Assembly: GCA_045629945.1 (NCBI GenBank)
Contig: JAZQSE010000030.1
Coordinates: 9,811 to 73,810 of the forward strand
Direction of reading: 5' to 3'
DNA: 64,000 bases
Source: UBA1765 sp045629945
GTDB lineage: Bacteria > Fibrobacterota > Fibrobacteria > Fibrobacterales > Fibrobacteraceae
Shown: positions 9,299 to 18,278 of the stretch, piece by piece
Position numbering within the stretch: the stretch's first letter is position 1
Layout: each line of letters opens with the position of its first letter
The notes under the pieces: model-generated
Seen by the model: the letters and a program-made list of their open reading frames with translations, nothing else
Databases searched by the model: none
Told to the model about the DNA's origin: nothing
Program-made: the position numbers and the translations under genes

Positions 9299-10801
9299 TT
9301 ATTTTACATTGAGTTTGAATGTTTTATTGGTTTTAGATTTCAGTAAATAAGTTCCAGAAGATTTCACAAATTTTTTAATAGCATCAGGCATATCATATTG
9401 ATTTGTTGAAAGAGTGCCTAAAAAATTTCCATTCAGATTAAATACATGAAAAGTTTCTTTATGTGCTTGGTTTAAAGAAATGTCATTTTTAATAGGAGAC
9501 AATTCTTCTTTTGAAATTTCAGAGTTACTAAGTTCTCGGATTTTTATATTGTCTAAAAAAAGAGTCCCTGTAGCCGCGCCTGCATTAAAACTTAAACGAG
9601 AATTGGTATCAGTAGGCACTTCCATTTGGAATTTAAACGAAAAATTTTGAGTTGTTGAATTGAGGTCAAAATTTTGAAGTTCACTAAGGTAACTATCCCA
9701 TGGGTCGTTATGTTGTTCAACATTGACTTCAAGTGAACGAGAACTACTTGCACTAGCATCAAAGCTAACTTCGTACCATTTATCTTTTTCAAGATGAATG
9801 TCATGTTGGATTAATTGTACTTGATAATTTTCAGTTCCAATGGCAGAAATATCTAGCACATATTTTCCATCTTTTACAGACCCATTTGCTTTTGCGTCTC
9901 CATGTAGTTGTAAATCCCAACCAACAGCAGTTGAATCAAAATTCCCATTAAAAATGCTATCACGATTGGTTGGAACTTGAATTGGTGGCGAAATGCTTGA
10001 ACCATCTAAAGAGAAATTTTTTACAAAGTTCCAAATTTCATCACTTGTATTTACGCTTGCTAAATCCATAGAATACCAATGGCCTTTACCGGCAATACTT
10101 AAAAGACGAACTTCTGTGTTGGCAGAACAAGCGCTCCATATTTCAAGAGATGCTGCAGAGCTAGAACGATTAGCTGGGTAAGGCTTTATTAACTGAGAAT
10201 TTTCGGAACATTTATTGAAAGAGACCCAACGTTTTAGGTAATTTGCGCCACTTTCATAATTTACAACATCATCGGTCGTTCCATGAGTATGGATAATTGG
10301 CATTGGGCGAACACTTGCAGGGGCAGGGTTTCCGATAGGGTAACCAGAAACAGGAGCGATAGCTGCAATCATATTTCCCATTTTATTTGCTGCATGATAA
10401 CTCATCATACCGCCCATAGAAAATCCAGAGACATAAACGCGTTTTGTATCAATGCCATATTTATTAGACATTTCATTGATAATGGCTTTTAAAAAATTCA
10501 CATCTTTATCGCCGGAAATATCCCAGGCTTTATTTTCGCCATTTGGAAATACAACAACAAAACGAGCCGTGTCTGCAATTTCTTCCCACTTAGCGGCATT
10601 TTGTTGGTAAGGGGCGTCTTGATTCATTCCATGCATCTGGATAATCAAGGGCCTGTTTTTTTCAATGCCAGAAGGAGCATACACAATCATATTGCGCGTT
10701 GTTCCATTTACAGTAATGTTGTCAGCGAAAGCGTTGCTTGTCAGTAATACAAAGCTAAAACACGCCCAAATGGTTTTTATCATTGATTTTAAAATGTTCA
10801 T
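9299..10801 (-). CDS. Secreted CE1-like polysaccharide esterase with CBM4/9-like module
   Basis: Alpha/beta hydrolase of the feruloyl/acetylxylan esterase - PHB depolymerase type, expected to remove ester substituents from xylan. Signal peptide at about 1-26. Oxyanion region IIQMHGMNQ, nucleophile elbow GFSMGG (Ser near 148), Asp in TTDDVVNYESG and His in GKGHWYSMD form a plausible triad. From about 285 to 425 (SIFNGNFDSTAVGWDL ... GTLFLDNIKIREL) the sequence has the shape of a CBM4/9-type carbohydrate-binding module. The last ~60 residues (FHVFNLNGNFLGTL ... SGTYLLKSKTNKTFKLNVK) are sorting-domain-like. It sits between GH43 (23 bp upstream) and GH27 in one minus-strand run. The particular ester removed cannot be told. 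Confidence 0.85.
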   Translation of the reverse strand: MNILKSMIKTIWACFSFVLLTSNAFADNITVNGTTRNMIVYAPSGIEKNRPLIIQMHGMNQDAPYQQNAAKWEEIADTARFVVVFPNGENKAWDISGDKDVNFLKAIINEMSNKYGIDTKRVYVSGFSMGGMMSYHAANKMGNMIAAIAPVSGYPIGNPAPASVRPMPIIHTHGTTDDVVNYESGANYLKRWVSFNKCSENSQLIKPYPANRSSSAASLEIWSACSANTEVRLLSIAGKGHWYSMDLASVNTSDEIWNFVKNFSLDGSSISPPIQVPTNRDSIFNGNFDSTAVGWDLQLHGDAKANGSVKDGKYVLDISAIGTENYQVQLIQHDIHLEKDKWYEVSFDASASSSRSLEVNVEQHNDPWDSYLSELQNFDLNSTTQNFSFKFQMEVPTDTNSRLSFNAGAATGTLFLDNIKIRELSNSEISKEELSPIKNDISLNQAHKETFHVFNLNGNFLGTLSTNQYDMPDAIKKFVKSSGTYLLKSKTNKTFKLNVK

Positions 10802-10824
10802 AATGTTTCCTAGAAAAATTCAAG

Positions 10825-13110
10825 TTACTTGGTTATCATAAAACGATGCGAAAAACCGGTTGTTGATTTTATTAGGTAAACCCCTTTTTCAGAAATAAGC
10901 GATTGTACTTTTGCATGAGCATCGCGAACTGAAGACGCTTTGATTTTTCCGATAAACGAACCATTCAATGAATAAATGCTGAAATCTTGCAAGCCAATAT
11001 TATCGAACTTAATTTTATTGACAAAGAGAGGGTTTTCTGAACAAGATTCTTTGCAGAATTCTATCCAATCGACGTTTACGTAATTGCCGGTAATTTCAAG
11101 TTTGAGAACATGCTCTCCGGCGGAAATTTCTGAAGTTTTTGTTGAAATAGCAGAGTAATTACTCCAGTCTTCACCTTGTTCTGCAATAATATTTTCGGAA
11201 ATAGCTTTACCGTCAATGTATAATTTTACACCAGCATTTTCAGAAGCTGTAGCCATATTCACCCGAACTTCATAAACACCACTTTCACTTACATTTACAG
11301 TATAACGCATCCATTCGCCTTCTTCGGTATACCCGATAGCAAAACCTTTGGATTTATCAAGAGAATCTAATTGAACAATGTCAACGCCATTTTCTCTATA
11401 CGCATTTCCTTGGTTGTCAGAATCTTTATCATAATAAGCGCGATTAGGTTTTCCTACATCGTAATTTTCAGCTTCAATTCTTCCAGGGATTTTTACAGCA
11501 ATGTCGTTGTAAGGTGTTGGTGGAGTTGTGTCTTGAATATTGTCTAAATAAATTTCATCTTTATAGTCTGTTCCGATTTTAAACCAGTCAAAATCAACAT
11601 AACCGCCAGTCGTTTTTGTGGCATAATTAAATAATCCGAAGCGATAACCAACAAACATCCCAAGAGAATAATCCAAAGCGAGATCAGAACCGATTTTTGT
11701 CCAGTCAGAACCGTTTGTGCTATAATAGAAAGAAGCGGTTCCTCGGTCGAGAGGTAAATCAAAATCTATGCGCAAGAAAATTTTTGAACTAGAGAAAGAT
11801 TCGCTTGCTTTCAAAGATTCTCCATCTTTTGAGCCCGTGTACATAACCACTTTATAATTGCCATTTTCTTTTGTAATTCCCACAAAACCTTTCGTATCTT
11901 GCAATGCGACAAGGCCTGCAATATCGCCATCTTTCATACCAGATGCATCAAGAGAAACTCTGCCAGAACATTTTGGCCCAAAAGTGCGTTGAGTAAGAGT
12001 ATTTTTAGCGTTGATAATTCGAGAATCTGTTCGGCTTGTAGTAATGCGTAAGTTCCCAGGATTAGCCGTTAGAGACCAGTTTTTATTATCAGGGTTGTGA
12101 TTCCATTGCCATTCAAGCGGAAGAATTTCGGAATCAAAATTGTCACTAGTAACCATACCGTATCCAGGCAAAGCATTTTCAGGCAGTTCAAGAGTTGAAG
12201 GCGCTTTAGAGCCATCAGCTACTGGCCAACCGTCTTGCCAGGAAGTCGGGACTAAATAAGGAATGCGGCCAACAGGCCCGGAATCTCTGAATAAAAGAGC
12301 ATACCACTTGCCTTCCGGTGTGTCAAAAATTCCTCCTTGAGCAACGCCATTATTTTGCAAGAAAATTTTCCCAGAGTAACCGGAAAGTAAACTTTTAGAA
12401 CGATAAACTATAGCACTTCTGCAATTGCCTGCTGGCCAGGAGATAGTGAATAAATAATATTCACCATTTACTTTTTCCATGTGAGCGCCTTCTTGTTGGA
12501 CGTAGTAATTGGTAGTGCCGGTTACTTGATTGATGCTTACGCCACCGAGTTTTCCACTACGGCCGCCACTTTTAACAGAAGAAGCGTCACTGTTGAGTTC
12601 TACATAACTTATTTGGTCGCCACTACCATAAAAGACCCAGACTGAACCATCATCCTCAAAGAACAAAGAAGGGTCATGATAAAAAGGCAAAGTTACTTCT
12701 GTCCAAGGGCCGTTTTCAATATCAGCTGTTTTATACAGATGAGTCCTGTTTGTTGTATAAGAAGGAGTAAGCACATAAAAGAACCCTTTGTGATAGCGAA
12801 TGCTTGAAGCCCAGGAACCTTTACCATACGCGTTTTGACCTGCGTTTAAGTTCATATTGTCGTTGTTAGTGAGCGTCTGGTAAGCATAGCCGACAGTGCG
12901 CCATTGTGCTAAATCTTTAGATGCCATAATCGGGTCACCCGGCGCAAAATGCATTGTCGTGGTCACCATGTAATAGGTGTCGTCAACGCGGACAATTGAA
13001 GGGTCCGGGTTATCAACCCAAGTAATTGGGTTTGAAACGGTTGCCGCGTAAACAGAAGTACAACAGAGCCAAAATAGGCTCCATTTTTTTAACCAATCCA
13101 TAACAAACAC
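10825..13110 (-). CDS. GH43 xylosidase/arabinosidase with beta-sandwich domain and CBM6
   Basis: First gene of the hemicellulose cluster. Signal peptide at about 1-22. GH43 propeller with DNPDPSIVRVDDTYYM (base Asp), FYHDPSLFFEDDGSVWVFYGSG and QEGAHMEKVNGEYYLFTI (acid Glu). The second domain, about 320-515 (SDNFDSEILPLEWQWNHNPD ... GGYVDFDWFKIG), is the concanavalin-like beta-sandwich typical of beta-xylosidase-type GH43 enzymes. A CBM6 follows (PGRIEAENYDVG ... NVDWIEF), then a sorting-like tail (FSIYSLNGSFIGKI ... KGVYLIKSTTGFSHRFMITK). Probably releases xylose or arabinose from xylan fragments. It is divergent from dnaE, and its promoter must lie in the 290-bp gap. Confidence 0.9.
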   Translation of the reverse strand: MFVMDWLKKWSLFWLCCTSVYAATVSNPITWVDNPDPSIVRVDDTYYMVTTTMHFAPGDPIMASKDLAQWRTVGYAYQTLTNNDNMNLNAGQNAYGKGSWASSIRYHKGFFYVLTPSYTTNRTHLYKTADIENGPWTEVTLPFYHDPSLFFEDDGSVWVFYGSGDQISYVELNSDASSVKSGGRSGKLGGVSINQVTGTTNYYVQQEGAHMEKVNGEYYLFTISWPAGNCRSAIVYRSKSLLSGYSGKIFLQNNGVAQGGIFDTPEGKWYALLFRDSGPVGRIPYLVPTSWQDGWPVADGSKAPSTLELPENALPGYGMVTSDNFDSEILPLEWQWNHNPDNKNWSLTANPGNLRITTSRTDSRIINAKNTLTQRTFGPKCSGRVSLDASGMKDGDIAGLVALQDTKGFVGITKENGNYKVVMYTGSKDGESLKASESFSSSKIFLRIDFDLPLDRGTASFYYSTNGSDWTKIGSDLALDYSLGMFVGYRFGLFNYATKTTGGYVDFDWFKIGTDYKDEIYLDNIQDTTPPTPYNDIAVKIPGRIEAENYDVGKPNRAYYDKDSDNQGNAYRENGVDIVQLDSLDKSKGFAIGYTEEGEWMRYTVNVSESGVYEVRVNMATASENAGVKLYIDGKAISENIIAEQGEDWSNYSAISTKTSEISAGEHVLKLEITGNYVNVDWIEFCKESCSENPLFVNKIKFDNIGLQDFSIYSLNGSFIGKIKASSVRDAHAKVQSLISEKGVYLIKSTTGFSHRFMITK

Positions 13111-13399
13111 TCCTTTGCTAATAAAAGCAGAGAATTTTTATGCAGAAAAAATATCCATGATGGGGTGGTGTTATGGAGAAAAACAAGAAATTTCCATTGA
13201 CAATTTATCAAAAGGGCTGTTTTAGAGCCTGAAAAAGGGTAAAATTCTTGTTTACAAATAAATGGAAAAGAGGATGAAAATTTGAAGGATAAAATTGAGA
13301 GATTTAACCAAGTATAGCAGTTTAGGGAATCTTTTAAAAAATTATCTTTGCAGAGAAATAGTGTGAAATTTTGAGTTTATATGTAAGGGGAATAAAGCT
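13111..13399. other. Divergent intergenic region, GH43 / dnaE
   Basis: 289 bp with no convincing gene. It must hold the promoter of the hemicellulose cluster (minus) and that of dnaE (plus). AAGGGG at 13386-13391 is the likely dnaE ribosome site. I see no clear operator, riboswitch or repeat. Confidence 0.6.
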
Positions 13400-16300
13400 A
13401 TGGCTTTTGTTCATTTACAAACACATTCTGAATATTCGATTTTAAGAGCCTCTTGCCGTGCCAAAGCTTTACTCAATAAAGCTATAGAAATGGGGCAGTC
13501 TGCGGTAGCGCTTACAGACCATGGTAACATGTTTGGCATGCTTGAATTTTATATGGAAGCCAAAAGCCTTAATAAGTCCCGCAAAGCAGAAGGTCTTGAA
13601 CCAATAAATCCGATTATAGGTTGTCATATTTTTGTAGATCACCCTGCGGCAGATAGAAAAGAAGAAACAACTTACCAGCGTTTAACTCTTTTGGCTGAAA
13701 CGGATAAAGGTTATAGTAATTTATTGCGTATTGTTAGTCATTGCTATCTCGATGAAATTAACTGGAAAGAAATCCCAGGTGTTCCTTTAGAAATATTAGC
13801 ATCACATTCAGAAGGTTTAATTGCTCTTGCAGGAGATTTCTTTAGTCGGTTCGGGGCAGATGTTGTTTCTGGAAAAGAAAAATTGGCTAAAGAATATTTA
13901 GATTCCTTGAGAAAAATTTTTGATAGCGAACATTTGTTTTTAACCCTTTCAAACCAAGGTGTTCCTGAACAACGTTTACTTAATGTCTTTTTAGCAGATT
14001 ATGCTAAAGAATTTGGGCATTCTTTAGTGGCTACCAATAATGTGCATTATTTAAATGAAGAAGATCATAAAGCACACAAAGTTTTACGCTGTATCGGGCT
14101 TGCTAAAAAATTAAACGAATTTGAAGATAAAATATACCCGACGAGTCAGTTTTATTTCCGTTCAGAACAGGAAATGCGGGAACTTTTTGCGCAATACCCA
14201 GAAGCTATCGATAATACAGAAAAAATAGCCAAACGCTGTCATGTAACGATTCGTACAAATTGTGGAGATGAATTTTGGCCGAAATTCCAGATTACAGAAG
14301 AATTCAAAAATTCTGAAGAATATGCAAAAATAAAACAAGCGATGCAAAGCGAATATGAAAAGGAACTCGCTTCTATACTTGCTAAAGAAACAGAAAAGTA
14401 TTGTGAAGAAAAAAGTCTTTCTCAAGAAACGCTTTCTGAATCAGATAGACAAGAAATTGAAAAAAGTGCAAAAGGAAAATGTTGTGTAGGAACAGATTCT
14501 GATATTTATTTAATTTCTCTTTGCAATAATCGCTTGAAATTACGTTACCCAGAAGAAAACTGTTGTTACCCTGTGGGCGATTCTGATGTGGCTAGTCGCT
14601 TGCGAACAGAATTAAATTGTATCCGCAATATGAAAGTGGCTGGCTATTTACTTATTGTCTGGGATTTTATCAACTGGTCTAGAGAAAATGGAATTCCGGT
14701 TGGGCCTGGTCGCGGTTCTGCAGCCGGTTCAATTGTCACTTATATCATTGGGATTACCGACATTGACCCCCTTCGATTTGGTTTGCTTTTTGAACGCTTT
14801 CTAAATCCAGAACGCGTGAGCATGCCTGATATTGATACGGATATTTCAGATAGAGACAGAGGACGCGTTATTCAGTATGTGACAGAGCATTATGGTGCGC
14901 AGTGTGTAAGCCAAATTGTAACCTATGGCTCATTAAAAATGCGACAGGTTATAAATGATGTTGGTCGCGTTTTAAATATTCCTTTAAGTGATGTTCGTTC
15001 TATAATAGACCTTTTACCTAAAGATAATAGTGCTACATTAAGTGATGCCAAAACAGGGTTAAAAAAAGGCCAGCCTTTGCCAGATTATTCTCCAGATACT
15101 TTGAATGAAAAAATCCAATCAAGAGAAATTTATAAAGACCTTTGGGAGTATTCTGAAAAGCTTGAAAATTTAGCACGTCAGACAGGAGTTCATGCGGCAG
15201 CAGTTGTAATTGCTCCTGTTGAAATGTATAAATTGGCGCCTGTTTATCGAGCCGTTCCTTCTGATACGCCGGTTGTAATGTATGATAAGCATTACGCAGA
15301 AGATATTGGCCTTTTAAAAATGGATTTCTTGGGCTTAATTACCTTATCTATGATTCAAGATACTTTAGCGTTGATTAAAAAGAATCATGGATTTGATTTA
15401 GATATAGGCCATATTCCATTAGACGATAAAAAAACTTATGAATTGTTTAGTAAGGGTTTGACAGTTGGGGTATTCCAATTTGAATCCGCTGGCATGCAAA
15501 AATATTTACGGGAATTAAATCCCACCTGTATTGAAGATTTGATAGCGATGAATGCGCTTTATCGCCCAGGGCCTTTAGAACAGGTGCCACGATTTATTCG
15601 TTGTAAAAATGGTGTTGAAGAAATTAACTGTTATCATCCTGATTTAGAGCCTATTTTAAAAGAAACTTATGGTGTAATTGTTTACCAAGAACAGGTAATG
15701 CGCTTGGCTCAGATTCTTGGTGGCTATACACTTGGTGGAGCTGATATTATTCGCCGTATTATGGCAAAAAAGAAACCAGCTGAAATGGAAAAACTCCAGC
15801 CGGAATTTTTTGAAAAATGTATTTCGCGTGGATATGACCCAAAAATGATTGAAGAAATCTGGGCGGTTCTTTTGCCATTCTGCGGTTACGCCTTTAACAA
15901 AAGTCATGCGGCGGCTTATAGTTATGTTGCTTACCAAACAGCTTACTTGAAAACACATTATGGTGCAGAATACATGGCTGCAACTATGTCTGCTGAAATT
16001 TCAAAAGTAGAACGTATTGTGGTAATGCTTAAAGAATGCGATAAACTTGGAATTAAATATTTACCGCCTTGTGTCAACCGTTCAGAAGCAAGATTTTCTG
16101 TAGACAAAAATTCAAATATCCTTTATGGTTTAGCTGGCATAAAAAATGTTGGTTTTGAAGTAGTTGAAGACCTTGTAGCAGAACGAGAAAAGAATGGCCC
16201 TTATACAAGTATTTTTGATTTGTGTAAACGTGTTTTAGATTATCAGGCTTCTTGCCCGACAAAACGCCCGCCATTGAATAAGAGAATTTTAGAAAGTCTT

Positions 16301-17167
16301 GTTCTTGCGGGCGCATTAGATAACTTGCATAATTCTCAGCGAGAAAGAATTTTTGCAAGTATTGATAAAGCATTGAATCTAGCAACAACTTACCAGAATG
16401 ACAAAGAAAAAGGGCAGATTTCACTTTTTGATTCTTTAGAAGACGATAATTTTTCTAAAGAAAGTGAAACTTTAGAGCAAGCCACACTTTGGCCATTTAT
16501 GGAAAAACTCAATAAAGAAAAAGGAATTGTTGGGTGTTTTCTTTCAAGCCATCCATTAGAAGAATTCAGGCCGGAATTAATAGGCTTTGCCTCTTGTACT
16601 TTGGCTCCAGATGAATTAAGACGCCATGACGGAGATACCAACTGTATTGTTGGCGGTATAGTGATTTCTTCACGTTCAGTAGACATACAAAAAGGACGAA
16701 ATGTAGGCAAGACAATAGGATTTCTTGAAATCCAAGATTTCCATGGAACCTTATCTTTATCATTTGGTCCGGAAAAATGGGAAAAATACAGAAGTTCCTT
16801 TGGGGTTAATGACAGAGTTCTTGCTTGGGGTTCGTTAAAATACATTGAAGAAAAACAAGAAATGAGATTCTCTGTTGATTCTATAGAATCGCTTGAAAAT
16901 ATCCAACACCGGGTAAAAGAAATCCATATTGAATGTATGTCTTCTGCATTAAAAGAAGAAAATTTAGACAAATTAAAAACTAAAATGGAAGCGTTGGAAG
17001 CGTTTCCTGGAGAGCCGGGGGCTCGTTTGATTTTCCATATAGAAACATTGAACTCCAAGCATACTTTGCTCCTTAGCGAAAAAGAAATACTTTATTCTTC
17101 TGATTTTTTGTATTGGTTGAAAAAAGAATTTATGGCTTCCAATGTGTGGGTTTCCGGGAAAAAATAA
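13400..17167 (+). CDS. dnaE: DNA polymerase III alpha subunit
   Basis: Replicative polymerase catalytic subunit. The N-terminal PHP domain (about 1-210) starts FVHLQTHSEYSILRASCR and contains LTDHGNM. The polymerase active site includes VGPGRGSAAGS and the catalytic pair in MPDIDTDISDRDR near residue 474. HhH and OB domains follow, with the OB-like segment after about 1070 (CIVGGIVISS). At 1255 residues it is somewhat longer than usual; an acidic, Glu/Lys-rich segment at about 300-363 (between the PHP domain and the palm) looks like an insertion. The lpxB start is one base past the stop region, so the two are co-transcribed. Confidence 0.95.
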   Translation: MAFVHLQTHSEYSILRASCRAKALLNKAIEMGQSAVALTDHGNMFGMLEFYMEAKSLNKSRKAEGLEPINPIIGCHIFVDHPAADRKEETTYQRLTLLAETDKGYSNLLRIVSHCYLDEINWKEIPGVPLEILASHSEGLIALAGDFFSRFGADVVSGKEKLAKEYLDSLRKIFDSEHLFLTLSNQGVPEQRLLNVFLADYAKEFGHSLVATNNVHYLNEEDHKAHKVLRCIGLAKKLNEFEDKIYPTSQFYFRSEQEMRELFAQYPEAIDNTEKIAKRCHVTIRTNCGDEFWPKFQITEEFKNSEEYAKIKQAMQSEYEKELASILAKETEKYCEEKSLSQETLSESDRQEIEKSAKGKCCVGTDSDIYLISLCNNRLKLRYPEENCCYPVGDSDVASRLRTELNCIRNMKVAGYLLIVWDFINWSRENGIPVGPGRGSAAGSIVTYIIGITDIDPLRFGLLFERFLNPERVSMPDIDTDISDRDRGRVIQYVTEHYGAQCVSQIVTYGSLKMRQVINDVGRVLNIPLSDVRSIIDLLPKDNSATLSDAKTGLKKGQPLPDYSPDTLNEKIQSREIYKDLWEYSEKLENLARQTGVHAAAVVIAPVEMYKLAPVYRAVPSDTPVVMYDKHYAEDIGLLKMDFLGLITLSMIQDTLALIKKNHGFDLDIGHIPLDDKKTYELFSKGLTVGVFQFESAGMQKYLRELNPTCIEDLIAMNALYRPGPLEQVPRFIRCKNGVEEINCYHPDLEPILKETYGVIVYQEQVMRLAQILGGYTLGGADIIRRIMAKKKPAEMEKLQPEFFEKCISRGYDPKMIEEIWAVLLPFCGYAFNKSHAAAYSYVAYQTAYLKTHYGAEYMAATMSAEISKVERIVVMLKECDKLGIKYLPPCVNRSEARFSVDKNSNILYGLAGIKNVGFEVVEDLVAEREKNGPYTSIFDLCKRVLDYQASCPTKRPPLNKRILESLVLAGALDNLHNSQRERIFASIDKALNLATTYQNDKEKGQISLFDSLEDDNFSKESETLEQATLWPFMEKLNKEKGIVGCFLSSHPLEEFRPELIGFASCTLAPDELRRHDGDTNCIVGGIVISSRSVDIQKGRNVGKTIGFLEIQDFHGTLSLSFGPEKWEKYRSSFGVNDRVLAWGSLKYIEEKQEMRFSVDSIESLENIQHRVKEIHIECMSSALKEENLDKLKTKMEALEAFPGEPGARLIFHIETLNSKHTLLLSEKEILYSSDFLYWLKKEFMASNVWVSGKK

Positions 17168-17168
17168 A

Positions 17169-18278
17169 ATGTCTCCTTACGTGTTCCTTTTTGCAGGAGA
17201 AGACTCTGGAGATATTTTAGGAGAAAATGTCGTTTCTGCAATTCATTCGTTAGGGCTAAAGTCTCGCGGTATTGGCGGGATGCGAATGTGTTGTGCCGGC
17301 TTAGAAAGGATAGAAGATTTTGAAAAATTTCCTGTTTCAGGATTTTTTGATGTTTTGCCGAGATTATTTTTTTTCAAAAAAATATTGCGTTTGATGAAAC
17401 GCGAAATTTCAAACCCGTTGTGCAAAGCTTTTATTGCAATAGATTATCCGGGTTTGAATCTGAAATTAGTGGAATTTGCCAAAAAATGTGGAAAGCCTGT
17501 TCTTTATTTATCTCCTCCACAGATTTTTGCCTGGAAAAAGAAGCGAGCTTCTGTTTTACAAGGAACAAAAACATTAGTCTTTTTCCCTATGGAAAAAGAA
17601 AGTTATGCAAAAGAAGGTGTTATCGCAGAAAAAATCAAACACCCGTTTGTAGAAGCAATTGAAAATACTGAAATATCAGAAAAAGAAAATAAGATTTATC
17701 TATTTCCTGGGAGCCGTCGTAAAGTTCTTAGAAGAAATTCTGATTTGTATGCAGAAATAGCAAAAAAAATTTCTGCAATAGGCACACCTATTTTTGTCGC
17801 ATCGAGAATTAGTTTACAAAAAGAATTAGAAAAAACTTTGCCCCGGAATATAAAAATCAAACTAAACCCGACAAATGCAAAAGATAGAATAGCTTTTTTA
17901 TCAAAAGCAATGTTTGTTATTGGAAACCCTGGTACAGCGTTATTGGAATCAGCATTGTGTGCTGTCCCTTATGCCGTTTTTGTAAAGCCAGATTTTTTGA
18001 CTTATGTTATGGGTAAAATCTTTCTCAGAATAAAATCTTTATCATTGCCTAATTTGTTGCTGAAAGAATCTTTTTTCCCAGAAATAGTCATAGCGCCATT
18101 TACCAATAAAAAGCAGAAAATTGGCGATTTGTACCAAATGATTGAAAAATTAATTTGTCAAAAAGAAGAAATTTCCTCAAAAAGAAAAAAATTGCTTGAA
18201 ATTTTAAAAGAAGGACGTTCTGTTCAGAAATCAGTTACGGAATTTCTTTTGCAATTCGTCTGCAGTGAGTCGCATTAA
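17169..18278 (+). CDS. lpxB: Lipid-A-disaccharide synthase
   Basis: GT19 glycosyltransferase joining UDP-2,3-diacylglucosamine and lipid X in lipid A synthesis at the inner membrane; evidence for an LPS-type outer membrane. Family landmarks: the N-terminal FLFAGEDSGDILGENVV, then KSRGIGGMRM, IDYPGLNLKL, LSPPQIFAWKKKR, LFPGSRRKVLRRN and GNPGTALLE near 255. At 369 residues it has the usual length. I chose the ATG at 17169 (MSPYVFLF), immediately after the dnaE stop, because an upstream in-frame start would overlap dnaE and adds no conserved sequence. Its 3' end overlaps the convergent mutL by 48 bp. Confidence 0.9.
   Translation: MSPYVFLFAGEDSGDILGENVVSAIHSLGLKSRGIGGMRMCCAGLERIEDFEKFPVSGFFDVLPRLFFFKKILRLMKREISNPLCKAFIAIDYPGLNLKLVEFAKKCGKPVLYLSPPQIFAWKKKRASVLQGTKTLVFFPMEKESYAKEGVIAEKIKHPFVEAIENTEISEKENKIYLFPGSRRKVLRRNSDLYAEIAKKISAIGTPIFVASRISLQKELEKTLPRNIKIKLNPTNAKDRIAFLSKAMFVIGNPGTALLESALCAVPYAVFVKPDFLTYVMGKIFLRIKSLSLPNLLLKESFFPEIVIAPFTNKKQKIGDLYQMIEKLICQKEEISSKRKKLLEILKEGRSVQKSVTEFLLQFVCSESH

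Noticed and set aside
16390..17058. 222-codon frame antisense to dnaE
   Set aside because: Lies wholly within a certain dnaE; Ser-rich composition typical of an antisense shadow.
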